Shown piece by piece: positions 17,128 through 27,583 of a DNA stretch of 64,000 nt (position 1 is its first letter; every line of letters starts with the position of its first letter). Made by a program: the position numbers and the translations under genes. The stretch is from Faecalibacterium gallinarum (GTDB lineage Bacteria; Bacillota; Clostridia; Oscillospirales; Ruminococcaceae). The notes below the pieces were generated by a model. The model did not search any database and was not told the DNA's origin. It saw only the letters and a program-made list of their open reading frames with translations. The stretch spans positions 18,895 to 82,894 of the forward strand of contig NZ_BQKV01000041.1 in NCBI RefSeq assembly GCF_022180365.1, in the 5' to 3' direction.

Positions 17128-18018
17128 ATGACCCAACCCCACAACCGCAAAGCGGCTCTGCTTTCTGCCTCGGCCATCCTGCTGGGCAACATTCTGTTCG
17201 CTCTAACCCTGAAACTGTTCGTGATGCCCTCCGGGCTGATTATGGGCGGCGCCACCGGTGTCGCCCTGGCGGTCAACCGCGCCTTCGGGCTGTCAGTATC
17301 CGGGGTACTGCTGGTTTTCAACGTCAGCATGCTGATCCTGGGCTGGCTGGTGCTGGGGCGGACCTTTGCCATCTCCACCCTGGCCAGTACCTTCCTGAGC
17401 CCCGTTGCCCTGGAATTTTGGGAGCGGCTGTTGGGGGACTATGTTCTGACCGACGACCTGCTGCTCTGCACCGTCTTCGCGGGGCTGGGCATCGGCGTCT
17501 CTCTGGGTATGGTGATCCGGGCGGGGGCCTCCACCGGCGGCATGGATATCCCGCCCCTGGTGCTGAACAAGCTCTGCCGCCTGCCGGTGTCGGTGAGTAT
17601 GTTTTTCTTCGACCTTTTGATCCTGCTGACGCAGGCCATGTCCACCCCCGCCGACCAGATCCTCTATGGTATTCTGGTGGTGCTGATTTCCACCACCGTT
17701 CTGGATAAAGTGATTATGGTGGGCACCACCCGCACCGAGGTCAAGATCATCAGCAGCAAGGCCGACGAGATCCGCGCCGCTATCCTCTCCCAGATCGACC
17801 GGGGCGTCACCATCCTCCACGGCGAGGGCGGCTATCTGCACCAGCCCACCCAGCTTTTGCTCTGCGTCGTCTCCAACCGGGAGCTGCCGAGGCTGGAAAA
17901 ACTGATCCACTCCATCGACCCGGCCAGCTTTGTGATTGTGGGCCACGTCAGCGAGGTCAGCGGACGGGGCTTCTCGCTGAGCAAGCATTACACCAATCAG
18001 GAACACGACCAGGATTAA
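17128..18018 (+). CDS. YitT family membrane protein
   Basis: This 296-residue protein has five or six hydrophobic helices (about residues 8-200) of the YitT/DUF161 family, then a soluble DUF2179 domain (about 205-285) containing RTEVKIISSKADEIRAAIL and RGVTILHGEGGYLHQPTQLLLCVVSNRE. The family is widespread in Firmicutes and has no established substrate. AAGGAGG sits well placed before the ATG. It may be co-transcribed with the oxidoreductase 66 bases upstream. Confidence 0.9.
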   Translation: MTQPHNRKAALLSASAILLGNILFALTLKLFVMPSGLIMGGATGVALAVNRAFGLSVSGVLLVFNVSMLILGWLVLGRTFAISTLASTFLSPVALEFWERLLGDYVLTDDLLLCTVFAGLGIGVSLGMVIRAGASTGGMDIPPLVLNKLCRLPVSVSMFFFDLLILLTQAMSTPADQILYGILVVLISTTVLDKVIMVGTTRTEVKIISSKADEIRAAILSQIDRGVTILHGEGGYLHQPTQLLLCVVSNRELPRLEKLIHSIDPASFVIVGHVSEVSGRGFSLSKHYTNQEHDQD

Positions 18019-18099
18019 CCGCCCCGAGGCAGATTGATATTTTTTTGGCATTCCAGGCAACCGTTTGTTGTCGAACCTCCCAAAAAGGAGCCGCCAGGG

Positions 18100-18127
18100 T
18101 TGCGAAACAGTAAAATCATGGTATAAT
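18100..18127 (+). promoter_or_regulatory. pckA promoter
   Basis: TTGCGA (18100-18105) and TATAAT (18122-18127) are 16 bases apart, with TGG just upstream of the -10 (extended -10). Transcription would start near 18134. Confidence 0.75.
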
Positions 18128-18140
18128 TATAGTGACCTAC

Positions 18141-18159
18141 TAGCAGCCACAGGCTGCTA
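18141..18159 (+). promoter_or_regulatory. 5'-proximal hairpin in the pckA leader
   Basis: TAGCAGCC and GGCTGCTA (18141-18148, 18152-18159) form a perfect 8-bp stem with a 3-nt loop. It would lie about 7 nt from the predicted 5' end of the mRNA, where such stems often protect transcripts from decay. No U-tract follows, so it is not a terminator. Confidence 0.6.
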
Positions 18160-18212
18160 TATGAGGTAATTTGGTCTTTTGCGCGAGTTTTTGACTTATG
18201 GAGGGAATACCC

Positions 18213-19802
18213 ATGGAAACTTATGGTATCGAAAAATTCGGTATCCTGGCTCCTAAGGCCGTTTACCGTAACCTGACCCCCGCCCAGCTGACCGAGGCCG
18301 CCCTGCGCCGCGGCGAAGGCTCTCTGAGCAACACCGGCGCTCTGGTCGTCACCACCGGCAAGTACACCGGCCGCTCGCCCAACGATAAGTTCATCGTTGA
18401 CAGCGAGGGCGTCCACAACGACATCGCCTGGGGCAAAGTCAACCGCCCCATCAGCCGCGAGAAGTTTGACGCCATCAAGGGCAAAGTCGCCGCTTACCTG
18501 CAGGGCCGCGAGATCTTCATCTTCGACGGTTTCGCAGGCGCAGACCCCAAGTACACCAAGAAGTTCCGCATCATCAACGAGCTGGCCAGCCAGAACCTGT
18601 TCATCCATCAGCTGCTGATCCGGCCCACCGCTGAGGAGCTGGCAAACTACGGCGAGCCCGACTACACCATGCTGGTGGCCCCCGGCTTCAAGTGCGATCC
18701 CGAGGTGGACGGCGTCAACAGCGAGGCCGCCATCATGATCGACTACGAGGCTCACACCATCGTGATCTGCGGCAGCCAGTACAGCGGCGAGATCAAGAAG
18801 AGCGTCTTCTCCACCATGAACTACGTCATGACCAAGGAGAACGTCCTGCCCATGCACTGCTCCGCCAACATGGACCCCGTCACCCACGAGACCGCTGTCT
18901 TCTTCGGCCTGTCCGGCACCGGCAAGACCACCCTGTCCGCTGACCCCGGCCGCAAGCTGATCGGCGACGACGAGCACGGCTGGAGCCCCGACGGCGTGTT
19001 CAACTTTGAGGGCGGCTGCTACGCCAAGTGCATCAACCTCAAGGAAGAGAACGAGCCCGAGATCTACCACGCCATCAAGTTCGGCTCTCTGGTGGAGAAC
19101 GTGGTCATGGACCCCGAGACCCGCGAGTTCAACTTTGACGACGACAGCCTGACCGAGAACACCCGCGTCGGCTACCCCGTCGATTACATCTCCAACGCCC
19201 AGATCCCCGGCGAGGGCGGCATCCCCAAGGTTGTCATCTTCCTGACCGCCGACGCTTTCGGCGTTCTGCCCCCGATCAGCCGCCTGAGCAAGGAAGCTGC
19301 TATGTACCACTTCGTCACCGGCTTCACCTCCAAGCTGGCCGGCACCGAGCGTGGCGTTACTGAGCCGCAGCCCACCTTCTCCACCCTGTTCGGCGAGCCC
19401 TTCATGCCCATGGATCCCCAGGTCTACGCCAAGATGCTGGGCGACAAGCTGGATCAGTACGGCACCAAGGTCTACCTGGTGAACACCGGCTGGGCCGGCG
19501 GCAGCGCAGCCTCCGGCGCAAAGCGGATGAAGCTGAGCTACACCCGCGCCATGGTCACCGCCGCTCTGAACGGCAGCTTCGATAACATCGAGTTCAAGCA
19601 TCACGATGTCTTCAACGTGGACTACCCCACCAGCTGCCCCGGCGTGCCCGACGAGAAGCTGGATGCCCGCGGCATGTGGGAAGACAAGGCTGCTTACGAC
19701 GAGCAGGCCAACAAGCTGGCCAAGATGTTCGAGGATAACTTCGCCAAGAAGTACCCCAACATGGCCGCTGAGATCGTCAATGCAGGCCCCAAGGCAAAGT
19801 AA
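18213..19802 (+). CDS. pckA: Phosphoenolpyruvate carboxykinase (ATP)
   Basis: PckA (529 aa) interconverts oxaloacetate + ATP and PEP + CO2 + ADP. In fermenting gut anaerobes it usually runs toward oxaloacetate to feed succinate or C4-acid pathways. The P-loop GLSGTGKTTLSADP, the metal motif LIGDDEHGW and the substrate motif RSPNDKFIVD are all present. An ATG five codons upstream contains the GGAGG that serves the ATG at 18213, so the latter is used. A strong terminator follows. Codon use is very biased to GC-ending codons, which fits high expression. Confidence 0.97.
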   Translation: METYGIEKFGILAPKAVYRNLTPAQLTEAALRRGEGSLSNTGALVVTTGKYTGRSPNDKFIVDSEGVHNDIAWGKVNRPISREKFDAIKGKVAAYLQGREIFIFDGFAGADPKYTKKFRIINELASQNLFIHQLLIRPTAEELANYGEPDYTMLVAPGFKCDPEVDGVNSEAAIMIDYEAHTIVICGSQYSGEIKKSVFSTMNYVMTKENVLPMHCSANMDPVTHETAVFFGLSGTGKTTLSADPGRKLIGDDEHGWSPDGVFNFEGGCYAKCINLKEENEPEIYHAIKFGSLVENVVMDPETREFNFDDDSLTENTRVGYPVDYISNAQIPGEGGIPKVVIFLTADAFGVLPPISRLSKEAAMYHFVTGFTSKLAGTERGVTEPQPTFSTLFGEPFMPMDPQVYAKMLGDKLDQYGTKVYLVNTGWAGGSAASGAKRMKLSYTRAMVTAALNGSFDNIEFKHHDVFNVDYPTSCPGVPDEKLDARGMWEDKAAYDEQANKLAKMFEDNFAKKYPNMAAEIVNAGPKAK

Positions 19803-19836
19803 TTTTGCCCAGAGTTAACCTGAACTGACAAACAGA

Positions 19837-19873
19837 ACACCCCCGAGAGCTTCGGCTCCCGGGGGTGTTTTTT
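19837..19873 (+). terminator. Terminator of pckA
   Basis: ACACCCCCG-a-GAGC and GCTC-c-CGGGGGTGT around a TTCG loop (19837-19868) are followed by a run of T. This is a strong rho-independent terminator 35 bases after the pckA stop. It also separates pckA from the convergent regulator gene. Confidence 0.93.
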
Positions 19874-19903
19874 GTTTTATTGGCTGCAGAAGGAGGGCGG
19901 CTC

Positions 19904-20302
19904 TCAGCCCTCGGTGCCGCCGAGGGTGTTCTCGGCGTCCTGGAGCAGCGCCCGCTGGCGGATCTTTTCCAGGGTCTGCTCGCTGAGGATATGCTCGGCC
20001 TTGCAGGCGTCCTCGGCGGCGGTCTTTTCGTCCACCCCCAGCTGCATGAAGAAGTGCTGTAATAGCCGGTGGCGGCTGTAAATCCGCTCGGCAATCTCCC
20101 GGCCCGGGGGCAGCAGGGTCAGGTTCCCCTCGCCGTCCACGGCGATATAGCCGTTCTCCCGCAGTTTGCGCATGGCGATGCTGACGCTGGCTTTGGTATA
20201 GCCCAGCTCGCGCACCACGTCGATGGAGCGCACCTTGCCCAGCCGTTCGGTCAGCATCAGGATGGTTTCCAGATAATCTTCGGCGGATTGATGGATCATC
20301 AT
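19904..20302 (-). CDS. DtxR/MntR family metal-dependent regulator
   Basis: This 132-residue repressor has the N-terminal winged helix HQSAEDYLETILMLTERLGKVRSIDVVRELGYTKASVSIAMRKL (split here; residues 4-47). A dimerisation/metal domain follows with RIYSRHRLLQHFF and DEKTAAEDACKAEHILSEQ. The H and E/D residues match the MntR/IdeR metal site. There is no C-terminal SH3 domain, so it is the short MntR type. Mn(II) or Fe(II) as co-repressor cannot be told apart by eye. No metal transporter is in the window. It lies alone between pckA and the fumarase genes. Confidence 0.88.
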   Translation of the reverse strand: MMIHQSAEDYLETILMLTERLGKVRSIDVVRELGYTKASVSIAMRKLRENGYIAVDGEGNLTLLPPGREIAERIYSRHRLLQHFFMQLGVDEKTAAEDACKAEHILSEQTLEKIRQRALLQDAENTLGGTEG

Positions 20303-20412
20303 GGTTTGTTCGGCCTCCCGTTTCCTGCCCGGCCGTAGGGCGGCGGGGCGTTTTCTCCTAGAGTATCACATCCGGCGGCCCAGCGCAAGCGGTCCAGCGG
20401 CCTCCGGGGGTT

Positions 20413-20979
20413 TTATTCTCCCGACGGGCAGGCGGCGCGGTAGGCTGCCGGGCCCGACTCGTACAGGTCCCCGCCCACCGGGTCCAGAATCACCGTCAGG
20501 GGCATATTTTCCACCGTCAGCCGGCGGACCGCCTCGCAGCCCAGATCCGGCCAGGCGATGACTTCCAGGCTCTGGACGCTCTGGGCCATCAGGGCCCCAG
20601 CGCCCCCCAGGGCCGCCAGATAAACGGCGCCGTTGCGGACCACGGCCTCTTTGACGGCGGCATCCCGCTTGCCCTTGCCGATCATGATTTTGTTCCCCAG
20701 ATCCAAGAGCCGGGGGGACATGGCATCCATCCGGCCCGAGGTGGTGGGCCCGGCGGAACCGATCACCTGGCCCGGGCGCTCGGGAGTGGGGCCGACGTAA
20801 TAAATAGCGCTGCCCTCCAGATCAAAGGGCAGGGCCTGGCCTGCATCCAGGGCCTCGATCATTCGTTTATGAGCCTGGTCCCGGGCGGTGTAGATCACCC
20901 CCGAGAGCAGAACCGTATCCCCGGCCCGCAGCGGCGCCAGATCGACGGCGGTGCAGGGGGCTGTCAGTTTGTATTCCAT
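20413..20979 (-). CDS. Fumarate hydratase class I, beta subunit (TtdB/FumB-like)
   Basis: The beta subunit (188 aa) of the two-subunit, [4Fe-4S] fumarase or tartrate dehydratase. Diagnostic blocks are GDTVLLSGVIYTARDQAHKR, YYVGPTPERPGQVIGSAGPTTSGRMD and IMIGKGKRD. It follows the alpha subunit by 17 bases, so the two form one enzyme. With malic enzyme upstream it would connect malate and fumarate. The oxygen-sensitive class I type fits a strict anaerobe. Confidence 0.93.
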   Translation of the reverse strand: MEYKLTAPCTAVDLAPLRAGDTVLLSGVIYTARDQAHKRMIEALDAGQALPFDLEGSAIYYVGPTPERPGQVIGSAGPTTSGRMDAMSPRLLDLGNKIMIGKGKRDAAVKEAVVRNGAVYLAALGGAGALMAQSVQSLEVIAWPDLGCEAVRRLTVENMPLTVILDPVGGDLYESGPAAYRAACPSGE

Positions 20980-20996
20980 GGGTTATGCCTCCCCTC

Positions 20997-21836
20997 TCAC
21001 AGCTCTGCGGTGGCCCGGCGGGTCACATGGCAGGACACGTTGACGGCGGCGGGCAGGCCCGCCACATGGGTGGGCATCTGCTCAATGGCCAGGCCCAGGC
21101 AGGTGGTCTTGCCGCCGAACCCTTGCGGCCCAATGCCGATCTCGTTGACGGCCTCCAGCAGTTCCCGCTCCAGGGCCGCATAGTAGGGGTCCGGGTTGGG
21201 GACGTCCAGGGGGCGGAGCAGGGCTTTCTTGGCCAGGTAGGCCACCTTGTCAAAGCTGCCACCCACGCCGATGCCCAGCACAATGGGGGGGCAGGGGTTG
21301 GAGCCCGCCAGCTTGACCGTCTCCAGAACAAACTTCTTGAAGCCCTCAACGCCGTCGGCGGGTTTCAGCATCTGAATCCGGCTCATGTTCTCGCTGCCGA
21401 AGCCCTTGGGGGCCACGGTGATCTTGCAGCCGTCCCCATCCACCAGATGGACGGTGATGGCCGCGGGGGTGTTGTCGCCGGTGTTGCCCCGGCGGAGGGG
21501 GTCGGCCACAATGCTCTTGCGCAGATAACCCGCGCCGTAACCCTGGCGGACGCCCTCGTGGATGGCCTGTTCAAAGCTGCCCTCGATGTGGACATCGGTG
21601 CCCAGCTCCACAAAGACGCAGGCCATGCCGGTGTCCTGGCAGATGGGCAGGTTGGCGGCCTCAGCGGCCCCCAGGTTGTCCCAGAGCAGATTCAGGGTGG
21701 TTTTGGCCAGGGGCCAGGGCTCCGAGGCCCGGGCCGCATCCAGGGCCGCCTGCACGTCGGCGGGCAGATGGGTGTTGGCCTCGATGCAGAGCCGGGCCAC
21801 CGCGGCGGTGATCTCCTGTGTGGAAATGGTTCTCAT
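20997..21836 (-). CDS. Fumarate hydratase class I, alpha subunit (TtdA/FumA-like)
   Basis: The alpha subunit (279 aa) carries the cysteines for the catalytic [4Fe-4S] cluster: one in PICQDTGMACVFVE, one in NPCPPIVLGIGVGG, and a third near the C-terminus (GKTTCLGLAIEQMPTHVAG). Length is normal. It starts 12 bases after the malic enzyme stop and precedes the beta subunit, so the three genes form an operon. Tartrate dehydratase uses the same fold; the malic enzyme neighbour favours fumarase. Confidence 0.94.
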   Translation of the reverse strand: MRTISTQEITAAVARLCIEANTHLPADVQAALDAARASEPWPLAKTTLNLLWDNLGAAEAANLPICQDTGMACVFVELGTDVHIEGSFEQAIHEGVRQGYGAGYLRKSIVADPLRRGNTGDNTPAAITVHLVDGDGCKITVAPKGFGSENMSRIQMLKPADGVEGFKKFVLETVKLAGSNPCPPIVLGIGVGGSFDKVAYLAKKALLRPLDVPNPDPYYAALERELLEAVNEIGIGPQGFGGKTTCLGLAIEQMPTHVAGLPAAVNVSCHVTRRATAEL

Positions 21837-21848
21837 GGGCAGTCCCCC

Positions 21849-23021
21849 TTACAGCCGGGCCGCGCCGGTCTCCTGGGCAGCCTTGGCCACGGCATCGGCC
21901 ACGGCCTGGGGCACCCGGGGATCAAAGGGGCCGGGGATGATGTAGTCGTCGCTCCGCTGCTCGTCGGTGATCAGGTCGGCGATGGCGTAGGCGGCGGCCA
22001 GCTTCATCTGGTCGTTGATGTCCCGGGCCCGGACGGACAGAGCGCCCTTGAACAGGCCAGGGAAGCAGAGGACGTTGTTCACCTGGTTGGGGAAGTCGCT
22101 GCGGCCGGTGGCAATGACCCGCACGCCGCCCGCCTTGGCCTCGTCGGGCATGATTTCGGGGGTGGGGTTGGCCATGGCAAAGACGATGGCGTCCTTGTTC
22201 ATGGTCTTGCACATCTCAGCGGTCAGGCAGCCGGGCTTGGACACGCCGATAAAGACGTCCGCCCCAACCAGGGCCTCGGCCAGGCCGCCCTTGATCTGGC
22301 GGGGGTTGGTCACCTCGCCCAGCCAGTTCTTGTGGGCCTCGGCGCTGTTGCAGCCCTTATACAGGGTACCGAACTGGTCCACCGCGATGATGTCTTTTGC
22401 ACCGGCGGTCATCAGCATCTTGATGATGGCGGTGCCCGCAGCGCCGGGGCCGTTCAGGACGATGTGAACATCCTCCATCTTCTTGCCCACCACCCGCAGG
22501 GCGTTGATGAGGGCCGCCGTCACCACGATGGCGGTGCCGTGCTGGTCGTCGTGGAAGACCGGGATATCCAGCTCCCGCTCCAGGGTTTCTTCGATCTCAA
22601 AGCACTCGGGGCTCTTGATGTCCTCCAGGTTGATGCCGCCGAAGGTGGGGGCGATGGCCTTGCAGGCAGCAATGACGCTGGCGGCGTCGTGGGCGTCGAT
22701 GCAGATGGGGAAGGCGTCCACCCCGCCGAACTCCTTGAAGAGGACGGCTTTGCCCTCCATCACCGGCAGGCCGGCCGCCGGGCCGATGTCCCCCAGGCCC
22801 AGAACTGCGGTGCCGTTGGAGACCACCGCCACCATGTTCCCTTTAAAGGTATATTTATAGACGTCCTCGGGGTTGGCCGCAATCTTGCGGCAAGGCTCGG
22901 CCACGCCGGGGGTGTAGGCGGTGGCCAGCTCGTCCCGGTTGGTCACCTCCACCTTGCTGACAATGCCCACCTTGCCCTTGTGGGCCTCGTGCATGGCAAG
23001 AGCTGCTTTATTATAATCCAT
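21849..23021 (-). CDS. Malic enzyme, NAD(P)-dependent
   Basis: This 390-residue short-form malic enzyme interconverts malate and pyruvate + CO2. It has AYTPGVAEPC, the segment VSNGTAVLGLGDIGPAAGLPVMEGKA (in two parts, about 52-77), the metal/substrate part FHDDQHGTAIV and the dinucleotide fold VLNGPGAAGTAI. The C-terminus lacks a phosphotransacetylase domain. An upstream extension of the frame has no family sequence and AGGAGG lies just before the ATG at 23021. It heads the malic enzyme-fumarase operon. NAD or NADP use cannot be decided here. Confidence 0.94.
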   Translation of the reverse strand: MDYNKAALAMHEAHKGKVGIVSKVEVTNRDELATAYTPGVAEPCRKIAANPEDVYKYTFKGNMVAVVSNGTAVLGLGDIGPAAGLPVMEGKAVLFKEFGGVDAFPICIDAHDAASVIAACKAIAPTFGGINLEDIKSPECFEIEETLERELDIPVFHDDQHGTAIVVTAALINALRVVGKKMEDVHIVLNGPGAAGTAIIKMLMTAGAKDIIAVDQFGTLYKGCNSAEAHKNWLGEVTNPRQIKGGLAEALVGADVFIGVSKPGCLTAEMCKTMNKDAIVFAMANPTPEIMPDEAKAGGVRVIATGRSDFPNQVNNVLCFPGLFKGALSVRARDINDQMKLAAAYAIADLITDEQRSDDYIIPGPFDPRVPQAVADAVAKAAQETGAARL

Positions 23022-23079
23022 GGTATTGTATCCTCCTGCTCTTTCGCGCTGGATGCGCCGGAATGGTTTCGTCCTCTTT

Positions 23080-23120
23080 ATTGTAACAGAACCGCCCGGG
23101 GATTTCCACCGCTCCGGGCG
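23080..23120 (-). promoter_or_regulatory. Malic enzyme promoter overlapped by an inverted repeat
   Basis: Minus-strand TGGAAA (23108-23103) and TACAAT (23085-23080) are 17 bases apart, with a TGT extension. CGCCCGG (23093-23099) and CCGGGCG (23114-23120) form a perfect inverted repeat that straddles the -35 element. It is a candidate operator for an unidentified repressor. Confidence 0.65.
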
Positions 23121-23292
23121 CCTTTCGGCCCCCGGCAAAGCCAAAACCAACTGCCGCAGGCCGGGGCATTTGTGGCAATTTCGTTAAAACGCTTTCTTTT
23201 TGGTCGGATCAACGGTATAATATAGCGGCAAAGGCAGACCTTCGGGCTGCCATCCCATCAGACAACAAACCGAACAACAGGAGGATATTCTT

Positions 23293-24432
23293 TTGAATCA
23301 TAAATCGTTTGCCGCGCTCTGCCTGGCCGCAGCCTTGGGGCTGAGCGCCGTTCTGGGCGGGTGCAGCTTTTTCAAGGGGGATGCGTCCTCCCAGGCTGCG
23401 GGGGTGTCCAGCTTCGGCTCCGCCGCCGACTACGATTACGAGAACTTCCAGTTCAGCCAGGGCCTGACTGCCGACGGCTACTGGGAGGGGGTCAAGGCTC
23501 TGGACTATGTCACCCTGCCGGAGGATTTCGCGGCCATCTCCCTGCCCAAGGCTGAGGTGGAGCCCACCGAGGAGGCCATCTCCAACCAGTGGGATTACTT
23601 GCTGAGCATGTACAGCACCACCCAGCCCGTCACCGACCGGGCCGCCCAGAACGGCGACGTGGCCAACATTGACTACGCCGGCACCGTGGACGGGGTGGCC
23701 TTTACCGGCGGCACTTCCACCGGCTTCGACCTGACCCTGGGCAGCGGGATGTTCATCGATGGTTTCGAGGAGCAGATCGTGGGCCACATGCCCGGGGACC
23801 AGTTCGACGTGGTGGTCACCTTCCCCGAGGGGTACAACGACTCCACCGACGCCGAGGGCAATACGGTGCCCCTGAGCGGCCGGGAGGCGGTCTTTGCCGT
23901 CACCCTGAACAGTCTGTCCGAGTCTGTCCTGCCCGAGGCCACCGACGCCTGGGTGGATGAGAACTTCGGCGAGAGCGATGACGTTCACACCGTGGAGGAG
24001 CTGAACCAGTATTTCTACGACCTGATCTACGAGGACAACCTGGACAACGCCATCCGCTCCTATCTGCTGGAGTCCTCCCAGTTTGACGGCTGCCCCGATG
24101 TCATCGCCGACTACCAGGTCACCAGCTGCCTGAACTACTATTACCAGATGGCCTCCTACTACGGCTACACCCTGGACGAGTTCCTCACCACCTACGCCGG
24201 GTTCAGCTCCGCCGACGAGATGCTGGCCAGCTACGACGAGGATCTGCGCAGCTACTGCGACGAAGCTCTGGTCTACCAGGCGGTGGCCGAGTCCCTGGGC
24301 CTGACCCCCAGCGAAGCCAGCTGCGAAAAGTACGCCGACTACAACGCCAGCTACGGCGAAAACTACGTCAAGATGCTGGCCCTGATCGACGACGTGACCG
24401 CTGCTCTGCGGGACGGGGTCCAGCTGGTCTAA
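23293..24432 (+). CDS. Lipoprotein with FKBP-type peptidyl-prolyl isomerase domain (trigger-factor-like)
   Basis: This 379-residue protein begins with a lipoprotein signal ending LSAVLGGC (lipidated C24). After a linker it has an FKBP-like domain: NGDVANIDYAGTVDGVAFTGG, FDLTLGSGMFIDGFEEQIVGHMPGD and FDVVVTFPEGY. Then comes a helical domain rich in D, E and Y resembling the trigger factor C-terminal chaperone part. It is probably a surface-anchored foldase. The start is TTG with AGGAGG eight bases upstream; a TATAAT lies at 23216-23221. The protein is very acidic. Confidence 0.87.
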   Translation: MNHKSFAALCLAAALGLSAVLGGCSFFKGDASSQAAGVSSFGSAADYDYENFQFSQGLTADGYWEGVKALDYVTLPEDFAAISLPKAEVEPTEEAISNQWDYLLSMYSTTQPVTDRAAQNGDVANIDYAGTVDGVAFTGGTSTGFDLTLGSGMFIDGFEEQIVGHMPGDQFDVVVTFPEGYNDSTDAEGNTVPLSGREAVFAVTLNSLSESVLPEATDAWVDENFGESDDVHTVEELNQYFYDLIYEDNLDNAIRSYLLESSQFDGCPDVIADYQVTSCLNYYYQMASYYGYTLDEFLTTYAGFSSADEMLASYDEDLRSYCDEALVYQAVAESLGLTPSEASCEKYADYNASYGENYVKMLALIDDVTAALRDGVQLV

Positions 24433-24462
24433 GCGCCCAAAGCCCTAAATCCAAACCATCTG

Positions 24463-24508
24463 CCCGCCCGGGCCGCCCCTCTTGCAGGGTGCACCCGGGC
24501 GGGTTTTT
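24463..24508 (+). terminator. Terminator of the FKBP-like lipoprotein gene
   Basis: CCCGCCCGGG (24463-24472) and CCCGGGCGGG (24494-24503) form a perfect 10-bp stem followed by T5. It isolates clpB from the upstream gene. Confidence 0.95.
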
Positions 24509-24557
24509 GCATATCTGCGAACTTTCTGTTAACTTTTTGGTTTTTGGGCCCGCCCTC

Positions 24558-24586
24558 TTGACAAGGGCGATGGTTTGCGGTATATT
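24558..24586 (+). promoter_or_regulatory. clpB promoter
   Basis: TTGACA (24558-24563) and TATATT (24581-24586) are 17 bases apart. The predicted start lies inside the CIRCE element, as in other HrcA-controlled genes. Confidence 0.9.
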
Positions 24587-24587
24587 T

Positions 24588-24614
24588 TTAGCAGTCGAGC
24601 AGCTAGAGTGCTAA
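24588..24614 (+). promoter_or_regulatory. CIRCE element (HrcA operator)
   Basis: TTAGCAGTC (24588-24596), a 9-base spacer, and GAGTGCTAA (24606-24614). This matches the consensus TTAGCACTC-N9-GAGTGCTAA at 17 of 18 positions, with one mismatch in the left arm. It starts two bases after the -10, so HrcA binding would block initiation. HrcA itself is not in the window. Confidence 0.95.
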
Positions 24615-24653
24615 ACAAACTCGACCAACCCGCACAAGGAGGTGCGAATCCCC

Positions 24654-24716
24654 ATGAAACGACCTGTTTTTCCGACATATCCCCCCTGTTCGCATCTCCG
24701 CGTGCGGGGCGGTTAG
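24654..24716 (+). CDS. 20-codon ORF in the clpB leader (putative leader peptide)
   Basis: Starting 11 bases after a perfect AAGGAGG is an ATG that opens MKRPVFPTYPPCSHLRVRGG and stops with TAG, 87 bases before clpB. The Shine-Dalgarno is stronger than that of many genes here, and the frame is the only reason for it in this position. A hairpin (GCCCGG 24739-24744, CCGGGC 24760-24765) lies between it and clpB. It may be a regulatory leader peptide or a chance frame. No homologue was recognised. Confidence 0.4.
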   Translation: MKRPVFPTYPPCSHLRVRGG

Positions 24717-24803
24717 CAGCAGCGCCCCCTGTCCGCCAGCCCGGCGGTGTTGCGCCACACCGGGCCATATTAAAAATCTACGGTATGAATGGAGGCAAAC
24801 TTT

Positions 24804-27416
<2,613 letters not shown>

Positions 27417-27465
27417 AAAACCACTGTTTCCCGCCTGTTTTGGGCCTGGGCGCAGCCCTCCGCGC

Positions 27466-27494
27466 TTGCGTCCGGGTCCAAAATATGATATGAT
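27466..27494 (+). promoter_or_regulatory. Promoter between clpB and the CNNM/CorC gene
   Basis: TTGCGT (27466-27471) and TATGAT (27489-27494) are 17 bases apart with a TGA extension. Transcription would start near 27501, immediately before the terminator-like hairpin. Confidence 0.65.
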
Positions 27495-27504
27495 ATCTTT
27501 TGTC

Positions 27505-27560
27505 AAGTGCTTTTCATCGTTGAAGGCCTGCGATGGAAAGCACTTTCTTTTTGATTTTTT
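27505..27560 (+). terminator. Terminator or attenuator upstream of the CNNM/CorC gene
   Basis: AAGTGCTTT-t-CATCG (27505-27519) pairs with CGATG-g-AAAGCACTT (27531-27545) in a 15-bp stem with one G-U pair and an 11-nt loop, followed by a T-rich tract (27546-27560). It can end clpB transcripts. As it lies a few bases downstream of a promoter for the next gene, it may also act as an attenuator. An alternative pairing, ACTTTCTTT (27542-27550) with AAAGAAAGT (27571-27579), would break the terminator stem. Confidence 0.75.
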
Positions 27561-27583
27561 AAGGCCAACCAAAGAAAGTTGAG

